A stretch of 64,000 nucleotides of DNA from Sphaerulina vaccinii. Lineage: Eukaryota; Ascomycota; Dothideomycetes; Mycosphaerellales; Mycosphaerellaceae. Under the pieces are notes generated by a model that worked only from the letters and a program-made list of their open reading frames with translations, did not search any database and was not told where the DNA came from. Both the position numbers and the translations under genes were made by a program. The DNA lies in NCBI GenBank assembly GCA_022570795.1, contig JAKUDP010000004.1, forward strand, positions 558,001-622,000, given 5' to 3'. Shown in pieces: positions 19,594-29,511 of this stretch. Within the stretch, counting starts at the first letter, position 1. Every line of letters starts with the position of its first letter.

Positions 19594-21653
19594 ATGAAGT
19601 CCATCACTCTGGCCGCCCTCTACGGGTTCGGCGCCGTTCTGGCACTACCCCTCGAGGACAGATCCGACTATGCTGTCCACAACTCCCACTATGTGCCTCC
19701 GGGATGGCAACAAACCGGCAAGCCAAGTCCAGTGAGCAGAAGCCAGACTGTGTTCATGATCGACCTCGCTGATCATGCTTCAGGATCACACTGTCAGCCT
19801 TCGTATCGGGCTGAAGCAGGCTTCGTTCGACAAGCTTGAGAAAGACTTGTACGAAGTGAGCGACCCTAGCCACTCTCGATATGGTGAACACCTGTCCCAC
19901 AGCGACATTCATGCCCTCACTGCACCGGCAGAGGATGCTATTGCTGCAGTTGAGGAATGGTTGCAGGTGAGTCTGCTGAGAGTCACACTTTCCTGTATCA
20001 CAACTGATCTGGCTCCAGCAACACGGTATCTCTGCAGACAGCTTCCACTACAGCCCACCAAAGGACTGGATTACGGTCGTCCTTCCAGTCTCAAAGGTTG
20101 AGAGTCTCCTCGATACTGAGTACCACGAGTACCGCCACGAGAATGGCGCCGAAGTCGTCCGCACGACGCAATACAGCTTACCACGATCGCTTCATGGCCA
20201 CATCGATGTCATCCAGCCCACAAACTACTTCGGAAACCCAAAGCACCACGGCGTTGGAGTGAAGATCGCCGACTTTGGTGTGGCAGAGAGCCAAGTGGCA
20301 AACAGCAGACTCGCAGCAGCCGCTCCTAATGCGAATGTGAGCGCTGTGTGCTTCAATGGCCAATCTGTGACCAGCCAGTGCGTGCGCACGTTGTACAACA
20401 CCATCGATTACACTCCCAAAGTGCCGCAGAAGAACTACGCTGGGTAAGTGCTCAATACGTTGGATCGGTCGAAAGTATGATATGGAGTTAACGTACTATG
20501 CAAACAGAATCACCAATTACCTAAACCAGACACCTTCGGACGCGGACTTCAAACTTTACATGGCATACTACCGCCCAGGCTCAGATCCAAAATACCAATA
20601 CAGCAAACAACTCATCGCAAACCCAGCAGACAACCAACTCGACCAAGGTGTCGAAGCCAACTTAGACGTACAAGCCGTCGGCGGCATCGTCTACCCAACA
20701 CGTTTCACATCCTACAGCACAGGAGGCTCACCACCATTCACGCCCGATCTTTTCACACCAACCAATACCAACGAGCCATACCTCACATGGCTCGACTACG
20801 TCCTCACGCAGAAAGAAGTCCCTTTCGTAATCTCCACCTCCTACGGCGATGACGAACAAACAGTGCCAAAGAACTACGCAACCAGAGTCTGCGCCGAACT
20901 CGCTCAACTAGGAGCTCGAGGCGTAACTCTACTCTTCTCTTCTGGCGACCAAGGTGTCGGAGAAGATGGAAGTTGTGTTTCGAACGACGGGAAGAATACT
21001 ACGAAGTTCTTGCCGGCTTTTCCTGCTTCGTGTCCATATGTTACTACAGTTGGTGGAACGAGGGACTTCAACCCTGAGCAGATCGCCTTCGATGTCAATA
21101 ATGGATATGTCGCTGGCGGAGGTTTCTCGGAGTACTTCCCTCGTCCAGCATATCAGGTTAGTAGTATCCGTTTCCCCCATACAGCATTGAAGGCAAACTT
21201 ACTTCATTTGCTAACATCTTCTTCTTCTTCTTTCTTCCACAGGCCCTCGCAGTACCCCTCTACCTCGCCTCCATCGGCTCCCTAAACAAAGGCCTCTACA
21301 ACCCCAACGGTCGTGCCTATCCAGACATCGCAGCCCAAGGCTACCGTTTCCAGATCTTCTACAAAGGTCGCAGAATCGCAGTAGACGGAACTTCTGTCTC
21401 CTCTCCTGTCGCAGCAGGTGTTCTGACAAATGTCAATGATGCTTTGATTGCTGCTGGAAGGCCGCCGCTAGGATTTCTTAATCCTCTACTTTATGCTGCT
21501 CAAGGCACTGGATACAATGATATTACTGTTGGTAATGTTACAGGTTGTGGGACGAGTGGGTTTCCGGCGAAGAAAGGGTGGGATGCGGCGAGTGGATGGG
21601 GTACGCCGGATTTCAAAGCTATTACGAAGGCGTTGGGTGTTCCGAGCTCGTAG
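19594..21653 (+). CDS. Secreted tripeptidyl-peptidase (sedolisin, S53)
   Basis: Five exons (19594-19731, 19784-19966, 20019-20443, 20508-21156, 21243-21653) give 601 residues with all phases closing. A signal peptide (MKSITLAALYGFGAVLALP) is followed by the activation prodomain, with DHTVSLRIGLKQ and SDPSHSRYGEHLS typical of TPP1-like enzymes. Catalytic features are present: Glu and Asp in DQGVEANLDVQ (residues ~298-304), the oxyanion Asp in LLFSSGDQGVG, the nucleophile Ser in DGTSVSSPVAAG (~515), and a C-terminal calcium-site region (GTGYNDITVGN, GWDAASGWGTPDF). It removes tripeptides from N-termini at acid pH outside the cell. Length equals that of fungal Sed proteins. Intron 4 has a long polypyrimidine tract before its acceptor. 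Confidence 0.92.
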
Positions 21654-21808
21654 ATGGTCGGAGAGGGATGAGATCCGAGTCAGTAATGCGTAGAGGTGAG
21701 ATGTGGCAATGATATAAGTGATTGATCATGTTATGAAAGTGCTTTTTGTTCGTTTCTTCGTCTACAGATTCTGGAATTATGAGTGCATCTTCTGTCGTGA
21801 TAGGCAGC

Positions 21809-22960
21809 TTACGAAACAGCCTTCAAGCTCTCCACAGTATCCTTAATGCAGTCATCAAACGGTCTGTAGGTCAGTCCCAGATACTTCTTCGCAGTGCTTG
21901 TATCAATGTCGAACAGACCGCCCTCTGGGTCATTTCCACCAGGAGTCTTCTCCGTAGGTAGCTTGTCCTTCAGCTCTGGGTACGCCTTGCCAATAGCCTC
22001 TGCGATCTTCTTGTTGTTGAAGTATCCTGCGGTAACGAAGTAGCGCCTTCCACCTGCCTCAGGCTTCTCTGCTGCCAAAACGTGTGCCAGTGCGAGGTCA
22101 CGTACGTCGATCCAGATATAGACCCCAGTCTCTGGAACCTCGTCCTTGTACTTTCCGAGCATTGTATCTCTGATACGTTGGTTGGATGTGTTCAACGCAT
22201 CGAGCGAGTTAAGGTAGTGCACAATAGGTCCCAACACGAGTGGAGGGCACATCGTGGCAATGTCAAAGTTTGGCTTCTCCTTCTCTACGAATTCCCACGC
22301 TCCCTTCTCTGCGAACGTCTTGCTAGCTCGGTAGCCTGCTGAGGGGTTCTCCAGAGCCTGAGCATGTGTAAGTGGTGACCAGTCCTTCTCGCTGTATGTG
22401 TGTCCTGGTCGGCCGCCCTTGGATGGGTCGAGGATCGCAGCGAAGGACGAGGTGATGACCACTCGCTTGACTGTAGGAGCAGACTTCTTGATGCTCTTCA
22501 GGATGCCCGTTGTGCCGATCATGGCTGGGTCGAGGAGTTGCTTTTGCACATCGGTAACGTTGAAGTGGAATGGCGAAGCTGTGTGGATGACTGCCTCGAA
22601 CGGAGGATCGGAGACGACGGCCTTGTCGAAAGCGCCTGGCTGGGCAATGTCTTCTACAATGGCGAAGTCGAGGGTAGACTTGTCGTTCTTGGGGTGTGCT
22701 TTGGCAATGCGGTCTGCCTTGTCCTGGGATCGGACTGTGGTGACAACGCTGTGGCCATGCTCGAGGAGGATATCGAGGACGTGAGCGGCGATGAAGCCGG
22801 AACCACCTGTAAGTAGAACGCGCATATCTGTGGTTGGAGTGGAGTGAAAGTGTTTGACTTGTGAGAGGAGGGGTGGTGGTGATGATGTAGGCTTGGAGAA
22901 GGCGGACAGAGAGTGTTTTGTATGGGTACTGATCGGTCTTAGGAGATAGCGTGGCAACAT
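21809..22960 (-). CDS. NAD(P)-dependent extended SDR reductase (DFR / Gre2 type)
   Basis: Single exon. The core starts at MRVLLTGGSGFIAAHVLDIL (Rossmann GGxGFIA motif, glycine loop TGGSGFI). The active-site pattern Ser-Tyr-Lys is visible as VITSSFAAI and GYRASKTFAEKGAWEF. These fit the dihydroflavonol-reductase-like branch containing yeast Gre2 methylglyoxal/carbonyl reductases. A first ATG at 22960 adds 45 residues (MLPRYLLRPISTHTKHSLSA... FHSTPTTD) that are basic, Ser/Thr-rich and without acidic residues until the end, resembling a mitochondrial presequence. Translation from the internal ATG at 22825 would give the cytosolic form. Total 383 residues against ~340 for Gre2-like enzymes. Substrate unknown. 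Confidence 0.88.
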   Translation of the reverse strand: MLPRYLLRPISTHTKHSLSAFSKPTSSPPPLLSQVKHFHSTPTTDMRVLLTGGSGFIAAHVLDILLEHGHSVVTTVRSQDKADRIAKAHPKNDKSTLDFAIVEDIAQPGAFDKAVVSDPPFEAVIHTASPFHFNVTDVQKQLLDPAMIGTTGILKSIKKSAPTVKRVVITSSFAAILDPSKGGRPGHTYSEKDWSPLTHAQALENPSAGYRASKTFAEKGAWEFVEKEKPNFDIATMCPPLVLGPIVHYLNSLDALNTSNQRIRDTMLGKYKDEVPETGVYIWIDVRDLALAHVLAAEKPEAGGRRYFVTAGYFNNKKIAEAIGKAYPELKDKLPTEKTPGGNDPEGGLFDIDTSTAKKYLGLTYRPFDDCIKDTVESLKAVS

Positions 22961-23118
22961 GACTTAACAATTCTTCTCCATCGTTGCAGTTGCCCGGATT
23001 CTGCTGCTATGACCGCTGTAGGTGGCCCGGTATGTCAAATATGTGATGAGAGCTCGACGATATGATGTCAGTCCTCAATGCTATTCCGCTAGCAAAACGG
23101 GCGACGCGGCTAGAATGG

Positions 23119-23578
23119 GCGATCCTTAGAATGAGGCAGAACTCGGACCACCACCTGCCCCACATCTAATCTCGACTTCGAAGATGTATAAAGGCATATC
23201 TATTTTAAACAAAAACATCGATATAAGACTTCTTCGGTCGTCGTAGAACGCTCGAATAACGCGTTTACAAAAGTGCTAGGTTGCACTTTTTCTCTAAAGT
23301 TGTTAGTCAGAATATCGATACGACCGACCTAATATTTAAGGCTTAGCTACCTAATATTTTACTAAGGCATAGTCAAATACTGTCAATATAAATATCCTTA
23401 TTTTCGAGAACTAGATCAATATATATCTACTTATCGGTTATATAAACACTTTTTATATAGGAAAGTATACGAACAAGTATTAATTCGATTTTGTTACGAT
23501 ATTCAGATTACAATCGATAGAAGTTAAAATTCTCTAATAAGTCCGCAAAGTGGAGGTGGTCCGAGTTCTGCCCTCGCC
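23119..23578. mobile_element. MITE-like non-autonomous element, AT-rich, with TIRs
   Basis: Perfect 18 bp inverted repeats GGCAGAACTCGGACCACC lie at 23135-23152 and, as reverse complement, 23555-23572. The ends carry the direct repeat GCTAGAATGG at 23109-23118 and 23579-23588, consistent with a ~10 bp target duplication. Between them is ~400 bp of strongly AT-rich, non-coding sequence full of TA steps, unlike the neighbouring ~50% GC DNA. No transposase frame. Size and structure suit a miniature inverted-repeat element; the AT-rich interior may reflect RIP mutation. The left end has an extra ~10 bp before the TIR core compared with the right. Confidence 0.8.
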
Positions 23579-23835
23579 GCTAGAATGGAAGCCTATCGGG
23601 TATCATGATAGGGCTGGCTGTGCTTGTGTCGCTGAAGGTCTGCCATGATCCGGTCGTCGACAACGTACATGTAACTGAAGTGAGAAGTTGAAAGTGAGAT
23701 GAAGGTGAGGAAGCAGAAGACGAGCAAGTGAACTCGTCGAGTCTTCGAAATGGCTTACGTAAACATCTCAGGTCTATTTCAAAATGTGTCCTCAAGACAT
23801 CAACAACAAGAACACTACCATAGACAACCAACAAC

Positions 23836-24232
23836 ATGGCGACAGCACAATGCCATCTCTGGCGCTTGCCAGGCGAGTTGAGGAACCAGATCTACGAGTT
23901 CCTGTACGAAGACGACATCAAAACGAAGTCATCAAGATAGCAGACGCTTCGCCACCATCTCCGGATCTCCTCCTCACATGCAAGCAAGCTCACAATGAGG
24001 CACGCTGCTATTACCTGCAAGCATCTCAACAGTACTGGACACAGAACGAGTTCATCGTCAGCCACGCCAGTGCCAACGACGGCGGCGAGCTGGAGCTGGC
24101 GCAGAAATCTCGTTGTGCTTCCCTTCACCACAAAGATTTGGAGTGCCATTCATCTGAGAAAGCATTACAGCCTGCATTGCCATCGATGGCAAGACAGGAC
24201 AGGTTCGGATGCGACAGGGAACGGTAGACAAT
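23836..24232 (+). pseudogene. F-box-like gene relic with frameshifts
   Basis: The ATG at 23836 opens CHLWRLPGELRNQIYEFLYE, the typical start of fungal F-box/F-box-like proteins of the LPxELRNxIYE type. After about 30 codons this frame hits a TAG. The expected continuation (IKIADASPPSPDLLLTCKQA, then NEARCYYLQASQQYWTQNEF) is read in another frame. The switch implies a one-base loss near 23915-23925. No further family sequence follows. The length is far short of full proteins (250-350 residues), so this is most likely a truncated, decayed copy. It lies 250 bp from the MITE. Confidence 0.55.
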
Positions 24233-25160
24233 AACTCAGGTTCATTTAGGACATCAGACTGTTAGTCAATTGACACAGGAAGAAATCGAGAAGACGACCT
24301 AAATGACGGCCGTAGTAAGTGGCTACCGCTTCGAGACTCGAGTTCGCAGCAGAATGTGATGGCACAGTCAGATGGCGTTCGACTTGAGGCGCGTCGCCGA
24401 CAGAGCAAAGCTAAGGGGGACAGACATTTCGTGATATGCAAGATCAAGTGGCATCAATCGGTGTCCCGACGATAGCATATCGTCTCCAGACGAATTGAAA
24501 GAGTTACGGCGTACTAATCGAGCTCTTTACCTACTACTTGCAAATCTACTTGTCCTTCACCTTAGGTTGTCGTGACCTCCTTCCTGTCTAATCGTCATTC
24601 GGCCGAGTCCTCTCCCTGCTCGGACCTGCAGTGGCGCGTCCACTGTTCGCAACTCGTGAACGCTCTTCATCAGTCGCGTTCTCTGCCTCTTAGACCCATT
24701 ATCAGCATACTCGGCCAGAATCAATGTAGGTGTGCCAGTTGAGTTAGACGTGCGAAGAATAGTGAAGTGCGGCATATGCCCACCGAGATGATTCGCGACA
24801 TGTCGTATTGTGACTGAGTCTATACACTCGCGTCTATTGTGCTGATTGTTATGCCCATTGTTTGCTGGGTCATTGTCGTTTATTCATATAAATATCGTTG
24901 TATTGTCAAGGTCTCCCTATTGTCGAGTTCAGTATATATCATGTACTTAAGCTTGATCTTGGTCTTTTCGAATACACTTGTGATAGATTATACGGACCTT
25001 TTTTGCTTCTGCTTAGAAGATATACATTTTATACAAGCATTGCATTCGGGTAGATACTGGATGCCAGAATGAGGTTAGTGACCACAAGCACTTATTACCA
25101 GTCACCATATCTGACCACACACTCTATAGTATACCTTCCACTGCCGGGCCATCGGGCGTT
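24233..25160. other. Intergenic, partly AT-rich, no gene supported
   Basis: Segments near 24830-25030 are AT-rich and hold a hydrophobic 77-codon frame without homology signs. This could be a mutated transposon remnant, but no ends or repeats are visible. Confidence 0.4.
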
Positions 25161-26066
25161 ATGGTCTCCTGGGACCAGAATAAGGCTCAGAGCTTAGCCT
25201 TGAACTGCCCATTCGCTACTCCAGCTACACTGCTCTGGAGCGATCTGAACTCTTCACTCTGGAAGGCTTTGCCTTTGACAGCTCGACTCGGCGTGCCATT
25301 ACGCTTCAAGGAAATCGAGGTAGCTGCGCCAGACGTCCAGCGATACCAGAACTATACTGTATCGATACTTTCCACCGATGTCGATCCTGGATCTTCTACC
25401 TTTGGCTTCGAGTCCCTGGGTCCTAAGTGCGACGTTCTCTTCTCGCGTGCCGATGGCAAAGACCTCGATTGTCGCCAGATGGAAGCCGTTGAGAATTTCG
25501 TGAAAGTTGAGCTGCATCTTCTCCGGGCCTACGGTCAAGCCAGTGAGTATAGCAATGGCGAAGCAGATATTGATAACATGTGCTATACTCGTGCTAGAAG
25601 ATGCACATCGCCGATATCCATACCTACAGCTGGACACTGGTGATGACGAAGAGATCTCGATCCAGCCCTTTCCAAAGCACGTCAGAGAGCGCATCAAGCT
25701 TGCAGACTCGATCACCAAAGAGCAAGCTCAGATGTCTGCAGCCAAAGCTACACAAGAGGCCTTTGTAGCGGCTTTCGACATCTTCCGTGCTGCTCAAGCT
25801 ACGACCGATCCCTTGTGGGCGAATGTGCAGTGCCCCGTACAGCCACTAGCCTGCGAGACATGCGACAAGCAGGATGGCAAGAATCTGCTTGTCTGTGGAG
25901 CGTGCAAGATTGCTAAGTACTGCTGTGAGTCCAGCTTCGAAGCTGTCCAATGAACAGACTGCTGACTTCCCATCTAGCTAAGGCCTATCAACTGCAGCAT
26001 TGGGTTGCACACAAGGTTGTCTGCAAGGCCACGAGGCCCAAGACGCTCAAGAGAAAGAGAGGCTGA
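25161..26066 (+). CDS. MYND-type zinc-finger protein with degenerate finger
   Basis: Exons 25161-25542, 25598-25924 and 25978-26066 (introns GTGAGT...CTAG twice) give 265 residues; phases close. The N-terminal ~190 residues have no known domain. The C-terminus is a MYND finger: CETCDKQDGKNLLVCGACKI, then KYCS, KAYQLQHW, VAHKVVC. MYND fingers bind two zinc ions through seven Cys and one His and mediate protein contacts. Here the Cys expected in the CxKxCQxxHW motif is Tyr (KAYQ), a single G-to-A change, so the second zinc site is probably damaged. The protein ends soon after the finger in a basic tail (KTLKRKRG). Possibly recent functional decay. Confidence 0.72.
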
Positions 26067-26509
26067 AGATTCGGGCTGACTCCATTGTCTGCCACGAGAC
26101 TGCTTGCAAGAGAGGGTCCAGGAAATTAAGCTGTCACTCTGCCTAGCCTATCTCGATTCGGGTAGAGGTCTCGTTGATAGCATACTCTTGGCTTGGTCGT
26201 ACGCATATCTGCTGTGGCCGACACTCGGAGAATCTGCCACGATGTATCCGGGAGTTCGTCCATTGCGGTGCTTCTTCCAGGCATTCATGCAAATTTCTCC
26301 AACTGCTAGCGCTCAAGCTCCGTGTAGCAACAGCAAGCCGAGTTGTACAATCGACGCTCAAGCAGATAAAGCACCATACGAAAGCAGGAAAGTTCAAGCT
26401 TCCCTCTTTGCCGGGTCCTCACTGCCTCCATACGCGCCTCTGCGGAACTCTCGGCACAGCCAGCTTAACTGCCTGAGAAGATATTCCTCCATCTTCTGCT
26501 CACTTGTGC
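26067..26509. other. Intergenic between convergent genes
   Basis: Holds a 147-codon frame at 26104-26547 that overlaps the 3' end of NC2-beta and lacks motifs. No gene supported. Confidence 0.4.
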
Positions 26510-27007
26510 TCACGGTCCACCAGTATACTTTTCTCCCGCACTCTTGAACAGTTCATCCTGCATAGCTTGCAGCTGTTCTGGTGTGAGACCACTGTTCTCG
26601 ATCTTCGTCGACTTCTTCTCGCGTCTCGCGGTTTCCGCCTTGAAGCCATCTGCCACCTTCTCCAGCTCCCCATTGTACTCGCCAAAGCCCAACTCATCGA
26701 GAGCCTTGAAGATGTGATCTGCGCCGATGGTCTTCTTGGCTTCCTTCTCGGCGATGTCGTTGGCTTCTGAGGAGATCAGGTTGATGAATTCGACAGAGGC
26801 ATCGATTAGCAAGTCGCGCGTGTCCTTGGCGAAGGACATGGTGCCGTTGCCATCTTTGAGGGCGGGATTCGATGCGAGGACTTCGTTGATGATCTTCTGG
26901 ACTGTGGCTTTGGGGAGGGAGAGATCGTCGTTGCCTGGTGCGCGTGTTAGTTGTGGTATATCATGATAAAGATGGTGAGACGTGCCGCCAAATTCCTTGT
27001 CGGACAT
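26510..27007 (-). CDS. NCB2: Negative cofactor 2 beta (Dr1 / Ncb2) histone-fold protein
   Basis: The start at 27007 gives MSDKEFGG, then, after a proposed intron, NDDLSLPKATVQKIINEVLA. The histone fold continues with FAKDTRDLLIDASVEFINLI, SSEANDIAEKEAKKTIGADH and IFKALDELGFGEYNGELEKV, the exact pattern of Dr1/NC2-beta. NC2 is a heterodimer (with Bur6/DRAP1) that binds TBP on promoter DNA and represses or redirects Pol II initiation in the nucleus. The intron (26985-26935) would be 51 nt, GC-AG type, with a CTAAC branch 10-15 nt before the acceptor; being divisible by three, it can also be read through, adding 17 residues. The spliced form (148 residues) matches the family better. Confidence 0.9.
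   Translation of the reverse strand: MSDKEFGGTSHHLYHDIPQLTRAPGNDDLSLPKATVQKIINEVLASNPALKDGNGTMSFAKDTRDLLIDASVEFINLISSEANDIAEKEAKKTIGADHIFKALDELGFGEYNGELEKVADGFKAETARREKKSTKIENSGLTPEQLQAMQDELFKSAGEKYTGGP
26935..26985 (-). other. Candidate 51 nt GC-AG intron in NC2-beta
   Basis: Removing it joins FGG to NDDLSLP as in other fungal NC2-beta proteins. It has a GCACGT donor, an ACTAACA branch site and a CACCAG acceptor. Read-through is in frame, so splicing must be checked by RNA. Confidence 0.55.
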
Positions 27008-28260
27008 GGTCGCAGTATTTCCGATGTAAGTATGGAGTTCTAGTTCAGGCCGCTCGAGAGGACTTGGTAAGAGGTTGGAAGTGCTACAGCTGAAACATGG
27101 TCGTGGCCTCGAAGTCAGTCGCGAAGTGGCAGTCCTTACACGGAGCGCTGTCCGCTTGCCGCAGATCCCGCTGCTTGGCTTGGCGAGCAGCTCTTTCCTC
27201 AACTCAAACTTTCTCCGACTTCTTCATTTCTTCACCACTTCACCAACCTCGAGCACATCAACAACTGGCCGCGCGCAACATCACTGGTAAGGTAAGCAGC
27301 CAACACCTCCCTCACACCTCCCTGTTTCACCTGATGAACCGTTGTCGCCCCTATCATACCAACGAGCTCCTATTGAGAGTTTCTGTGGTGATTGACCGAG
27401 ACGCCAAATCTCTGCCTGATATTGAACCTTCCTACACATTCTTCACACATCTGCATAGCTTCTCGAGCTTCTGCTAACTTGTGTACAGTATATATGCGAT
27501 GATTGTTGCCGCCAGCCCGCGCATACAAGGTGAGCATATCTTCTTCCTCCACAACACCACCCCCGCTTTCATGATGACCAACACATGTACTATCAAATAC
27601 CGATCTATCATGACGGAACAAAATGGTTCGATTACCTGATATACATTAACGTCGCTATTGCATTTGAGCCAACAAGATTGCGAGAACATACAGCTGACAT
27701 TCGCGAAGGTAGGTCTACACTATTCGCAACTTGTCTGTGTGCCGATTCAGGACACCTCCAGATTCCGGTGAGTCTACGCTTCAGCCTCCATACTCCTGCA
27801 ATGATGTTACCAAACATTCCATGCTAAACCTGACGGCTTCGGCCCCCATGTTGATCACAATGTATTACTTTTCATCTTTCGACTGAGCTCCAACCACTTC
27901 TCACATTCGTATCATTCATATGAGTTGATGGGCACACGCTGACAGTGTGCAACAGGTAGGTCTTCTAGCGCGCGATGCTATCATTGACAGCCAGCACCTT
28001 TCCTTGCTCATTTCATCTCACTTTTGTTCGTCAGCTCATACCATACATTACATAGCTCATCAATACATGCACTTATCGCCAAAAACGCCACTCTCACAGC
28101 ACCTCATCACCATTGCAAGCTTTTAGCTGCCATCTCCGCAGCATACTTGAACATGGGTTTCTCAATGTTGGTGTTGGTCCGCATGACATCAGGTCTCCAT
28201 ATATCGTAACATTGAAGCTCTCTCTCTACGCAGCTTCACATACACACAACAACAACAAAC
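27008..28260. other. Intergenic, 1.25 kb, no gene supported
   Basis: Pyrimidine-rich tracts and a good GTAAGG/GTAAGC-like donor near 27288-27296 suggest 5' UTR sequence, but no coding exon with recognisable protein sequence is found on either strand. Confidence 0.4.
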
Positions 28261-29022
28261 ATGTCCAATGTCATCCTCCTAACAGGCGCCTCCCGCGGCA
28301 TCGGCCTCTCAATAGCCCACTACCTCCTCCAAAACTCCCACCGTCTAACCCTCGTCGCCCGCTCCGAAGCACCTCTCCGCGCCCTCGAAAAACAGTATCC
28401 CAACCAAACCGCAATCCTCACAGGCGACTTCTCTGACCTGACTCTAGGCCGAAAAGCCGTAGATCTCACACTCCAACAATTCGGAAAACTCGATGGCGTA
28501 ATAGTAAACCACGGAGTCCTCGACCCCGTTACGCGAGTCGCAGATTCTAGTGCGGAAGATTGGAGAGATGCGTATAATATCAATTTCTTCTCCGCTGTGT
28601 CCATAGCGACATCTGCTATTCCACATCTACGGTCTACGAAGGGGACTATACTGTTTACATCTTCTGGCGCGGCTGCGAATGCTTATCCTACATGGGGAGC
28701 TTATGGGTCGAGTAAAGCTGCGTTGAATCATTTGGCGATGAGTATTGCGAATGAAGAGAAAGAACATGGAATTGTTAGTATTGCCGTGAGGCCTGGTGTG
28801 GTGGATACGGAAATGCAGAGGGATATTAGGGAGAAACATCATGAAGTTATGGATGTTGAGGATAGGAAGAGATTTGCGGAGTTGAAGAGTTCGGGGGGTT
28901 TGTTGAGGCCTGAGCAGCCGGGACATGTTATGGCGAGGTTGGTAGTGGACGCGCCGAAGGAGTTGAGTGGGAGGTTTTTGAGTTGGAATGCTGCGGAACT
29001 CAAAGCTTTCCAGGAGAAGTGA
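28261..29022 (+). CDS. Short-chain dehydrogenase/reductase
   Basis: Single exon, 253 residues, a full-length classical SDR. The cofactor motif TGASRGIGLSIAHYLL (TGxxxGIG) lies at residues ~8-23, NHGVL is the NNAG equivalent, and the catalytic Ser/Tyr/Lys lie in LFTSSGAA and YGSSKAAL. The C-terminus carries VRPGVVDTEMQ, the PG motif. Arg residues after beta-2 (LVARSEAPLR) suggest NADP(H). The closest known group is the small yeast Irc24/Yir036c benzil-reductase-like family, also seen as sepiapterin-reductase-like enzymes. Cytosolic carbonyl reduction is likely; the physiological substrate is unknown. The 5' half is markedly C-rich at wobble positions and the 3' half G/T-rich. Confidence 0.9.
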   Translation: MSNVILLTGASRGIGLSIAHYLLQNSHRLTLVARSEAPLRALEKQYPNQTAILTGDFSDLTLGRKAVDLTLQQFGKLDGVIVNHGVLDPVTRVADSSAEDWRDAYNINFFSAVSIATSAIPHLRSTKGTILFTSSGAAANAYPTWGAYGSSKAALNHLAMSIANEEKEHGIVSIAVRPGVVDTEMQRDIREKHHEVMDVEDRKRFAELKSSGGLLRPEQPGHVMARLVVDAPKELSGRFLSWNAAELKAFQEK

Positions 29023-29511
29023 GGGAGGATGATGGCACGATTGCAGCTTCGGGTCATACTCATGATAGAGAGACCACGGAGCGTCCTATGAAGTCAAATC
29101 CGACATAGACAGCAAGCTTGACGATCTTGTAAGCAGCGCTCCAAATGGACACGTTTATACTGGCCCGACCTTCACTCGACTCAGGGCATCGGAACTATGG
29201 GTACAGCTCCCTTATTGAAGTAGATGCTCGACCTCTCGTCAACATCGAGCTCAAAGCACTCCTTCTGACTTACTGCGAAGCACGAGTCCCTCGCCAAACA
29301 GAAACGAACTCGATTCGGATCCGATCCTTTATCACCTGCAGATGGGCGGCGCCACTGCGTGGGCAGACGACCTAGATCCTTGGCGGTCATGGGCATCATA
29401 TCAGGCCACTCCAGCTGGCGGCTATCTCTATCTTAGACGTGCTGACCTGGCTCCTGCGTACTGATCACTTCCCTCGACTGAAATCAAGAATCTGGCAGTC
29501 TGGCAGCATAC
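29023..29511. other. Intergenic, promoter of HET gene
   Basis: Nothing convincing on either strand. Open frames here are short or shifted readings that overlap the HET start. Confidence 0.4.

Noticed and set aside
24839..25072. Small hydrophobic protein gene
   Set aside because: AT-rich DNA yields hydrophobic codons by chance; no splice or start support.
26104..26547. 147-codon plus-strand gene
   Set aside because: Overlaps the 3' end of NC2-beta, no domain, and composition is not protein-like.
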